A stretch of 64,000 nucleotides of DNA from Erythrophleum ivorense (lineage: Eukaryota > Streptophyta > Magnoliopsida > Fabales > Fabaceae), in contig JAIUCV010000103.1 of the NCBI GenBank assembly GCA_026724425.1, positions 186,001 to 250,000 on the forward strand, in the 5' to 3' direction. Shown piece after piece: positions 62,119-64,000 of this stretch. A model generated the notes under the pieces. It saw only the letters and a program-made list of their open reading frames with translations, did not search any database and was not told the DNA's origin. Positions within the stretch are counted from its first letter, which is position 1; every line of letters begins with the position of its first letter. The position numbers and the translations under genes were made by a program.

Positions 62119-64000
62119 CTCAGTTTTGGCAAAGAGACAAAATAAATTTGTGTTATCCACCATCTTTGCTTCTTCATAAAGTTCCATAAGACTTCTTGTA
62201 TCTTTAGGCCCTTAAGATGAGCTATAGCGAGGAGATTGTAGTCATTATGATTTGGTGAAGAAAGAGGAGTAGGAATATATTCATTTTATTCATGATTGGA
62301 CTTTTTAATCAAAGGAAGAAAAGTATTTTCTTTGCTTCGAGAAACATTCCACTCCTACAAACTTTCTTCATCAAAATTAGCGTCTCTATTAATAATGATC
62401 TTTCCATTGATAGGACTGTAAAGTTTGTAACCTTTGGAGTCTGTGGTATAGCCAATAAAGACAAATTTTTCACTTTTGTCATCTAGCTTCATCCACATCT
62501 TCTTAGGAACATTATCATATGTAATACTTCCAAAAACACGTAAATGTATGATGCTAGGCTTTTTCCCACTCCAAGCTTCTTGAAAAGTCATGCCATGAAC
62601 ACTCTTTATAGGAGATAAGTTGGACAAGTATATAGTGGAAGTAATAGCTTGGGCCTAAAATCCTTAGGCATTCGCTTATTCTTTAGCATACTTCTTATGG
62701 CATTAAAGATGGTTCTACTTTTTCATTCCATAACTCCATTTTGTTATGGAAAATAAGAAATGGTGAGAAAATGATAAATACCACTAATCTCATAAAATTT
62801 GTTGAACTCTAAAGAAGTAAATTTTCCTCCTCTATTAGTTCACAAAGCTTTAATAGCAAATCTACTCTCATTTTTCACTTGTGTCTTAAACTTTTGGAAT
62901 GCTTCAAACACTTCATTTTTACTTCTGAAAAGATAAACCCATGTCTTGCAAGAAAAATTATCAATGAAAAGTATGAAATAGTTAGCTTTACCATGTGAAG
63001 ATGGTTTGATTGGCCCACGTATATCCGTATGAACTAGTTAAAGTGGTTTAGTTGCCCTTTAAGTGGACTCTTTTAGAAAAAAGCTTTCTTACTTGCTTGC
63101 CCAAAAAACATCTTTCACACACCTATTGGGTTGAACAATAAGAGGCAACCCATCTATCATATGCTCCTTTGACAACAAATTCAAGCTTTCTAAATTGAGA
63201 TGGCCAAATCTCATATGCCAAAGCCAAGAGAAATCTTTGATACATGTCTTCAAGCATCTTGGATGATCAACTTTAATATTAAGTAAGAACATTCTATTCT
63301 TTAAGTGAATGTCATACCCAATCTCAAACAATTGTTCCAAGCTCAAAATGTTTGCTTTCAAGGAAGGAACATAATAAACTTGAGAAATAACTTTATGACT
63401 ACCATCTCCTTTGCTCGACAATAACAAAAGTAGCTTTTCCTCTTCTTTCACATAAGCAAAATTGGCTTCTTCATCATAATTGCTAGAACTCTAACATTCA
63501 CTAGTATAGTGGCCATATTTTCCTCTTTTAAAATAAAATCCTTCACGTCCTCTTGTTCTTTCTTGTTGTTGGTTTGATTCTTCATTATTGGAGTTATAAT
63601 TGCCTTTTCCTCTTCCATGACCATGACTATGACCATACTCGTCATGACCTTTACCTTTTCCTTGGTTTTGACTTCAACTTCTTCCTCTTCCTCTTCCTCT
63701 TCCTTGTGAGGCAGTAGCTTGCTCTTTCACATTATCATTTAAACATACCTTTGCTTGGATTACTTGGGATGCTTGGACTAGTGGCTTCTTCTTATTCAAT
63801 CTCTTTTCATAGGCTTACAAAGATCCTTGTAGTTCATCAATGGTCATGGGCTCTAAATTTTGTGATTATTTAATAGCCATAGCAACAAAATCATATTTTG
63901 AGTCAAGAGATCGAATGATTTTCTTCACCACATGAATATCTTCAAGATTCTCACCATATTGCCTCACTTGATTAACAATTGCAAATACTCTTGTAAAATA
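62119..64000 (-). pseudogene. Copia gag, protease and integrase remnants
   Basis: In transcript order from the right edge: G/R/N/Q-rich gag tail, a damaged zinc knuckle near 63490-63530 (KYGHYTSEC kept, the first Cys pair lost), then 63451-63089 with the end of the protease and the GAG-pre-integrase domain (ISQVYYVPSLKANILSLEQL, LWHMRFGHLN). The protease segment that should carry the catalytic Asp-Thr/Ser-Gly is missing. The integrase core (63085-62640) is broken by many stops. The integrase C-terminal part, 62627-62355, reads RVFGSITYDNVPKKMWMKLD and FVFIGYTTDSKGYKLY. The frame continues to the LTR D boundary. Confidence 0.85.

Larger units (their letters stand above)
56408..64000 (-). mobile_element. 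Ty1/copia retrotransposon, decayed, split by solo LTR D
   Basis: Minus-strand copia element whose order (gag, protease, integrase, reverse transcriptase, RNase H) runs from high to low coordinates. The 5' LTR lies outside the window. The coding region is in two blocks, 62119-64000 and 56646-58148, separated by the 3,970-bp LTR D. Many stops and frameshifts make it non-autonomous. It is itself inserted into a LINE ORF1 remnant. Confidence 0.85.

Noticed and set aside
1..64000. CRISPR arrays, operons, ribosome-binding sites, rRNA or tRNA genes
   Set aside because: The window is plant nuclear DNA. No spaced direct-repeat array was found, and no tRNA or rRNA gene was recognised by eye; a covariance-model scan would be needed to exclude a tRNA fully.

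Overview
This is a nuclear window from a flowering plant, most likely a eudicot. The genes contain spliced introns with GT..AG borders. The proteins are plant-specific or plant-like: a PUB-ARM E3 ligase, a NAC factor of the XND1 type, an ABCG half-transporter and E-class PPR proteins. Intergenic DNA is very AT-rich and heavily loaded with retrotransposons. The species cannot be named from the sequence alone.

Gene-bearing left part (about 1-13 kb): three intact-looking genes all lie on the minus strand. They are an intronless U-box/ARM E3 ubiquitin ligase (PUB25/26-like), a nine-exon gene for the mitochondrial branched-chain 2-oxoacid dehydrogenase E1-alpha subunit, and a three-exon NAC gene closely resembling XYLEM NAC DOMAIN 1 (NAC104). 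I reconstructed the exon structures of the last two from reading frame and splice sites.

Middle (about 13-29.5 kb): intergenic DNA holding mostly decayed mobile elements. There is a minus-strand LINE (17.8-20.7 kb), two MITE-like elements with GGGTGT ends, a Mutator-like or hAT-like non-autonomous element with a 9-bp target duplication (22.2-23.4 kb), a PIF/Harbinger-like MITE, fold-back repeats, and a LINE zinc-binding tail.

LTR cluster (29.5-48 kb): three copies (A, B, C) of one unusual family of very long LTRs, about 4-4.6 kb each, with a fourth (D) at 58.1-62.1 kb. Their ends are TGTRAAYAYCRTATTTTG...GTGTGAYA. Copies A and C are solo LTRs with perfect 5-bp target duplications, and D is a solo LTR with a 4/5 match. 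Copy B is a 5' LTR followed by a primer-binding site that looks tRNA-Arg-like. Size and primer site suggest the Tat/Ogre branch of Ty3/gypsy. Copy C sits inside the internal region of B. All four copies keep a splice-donor-like site and a polypyrimidine/AG acceptor at equivalent places, which suggests an intron inside the LTR itself.

Right part (48.5-64 kb): there is an ABCG10-like half-transporter pseudogene (one nonsense codon, one 1-nt deletion), two PPR pseudogenes in opposite orientation, and a three-layer nest. In that nest a LINE ORF1 remnant is interrupted by a minus-strand Ty1/copia element, which is itself split by solo LTR D. The copia element runs off the right end of the window.

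The three intact genes have no evident functional link (protein turnover, amino-acid catabolism, xylem differentiation). The right half is a graveyard in which both genes and transposons have decayed.
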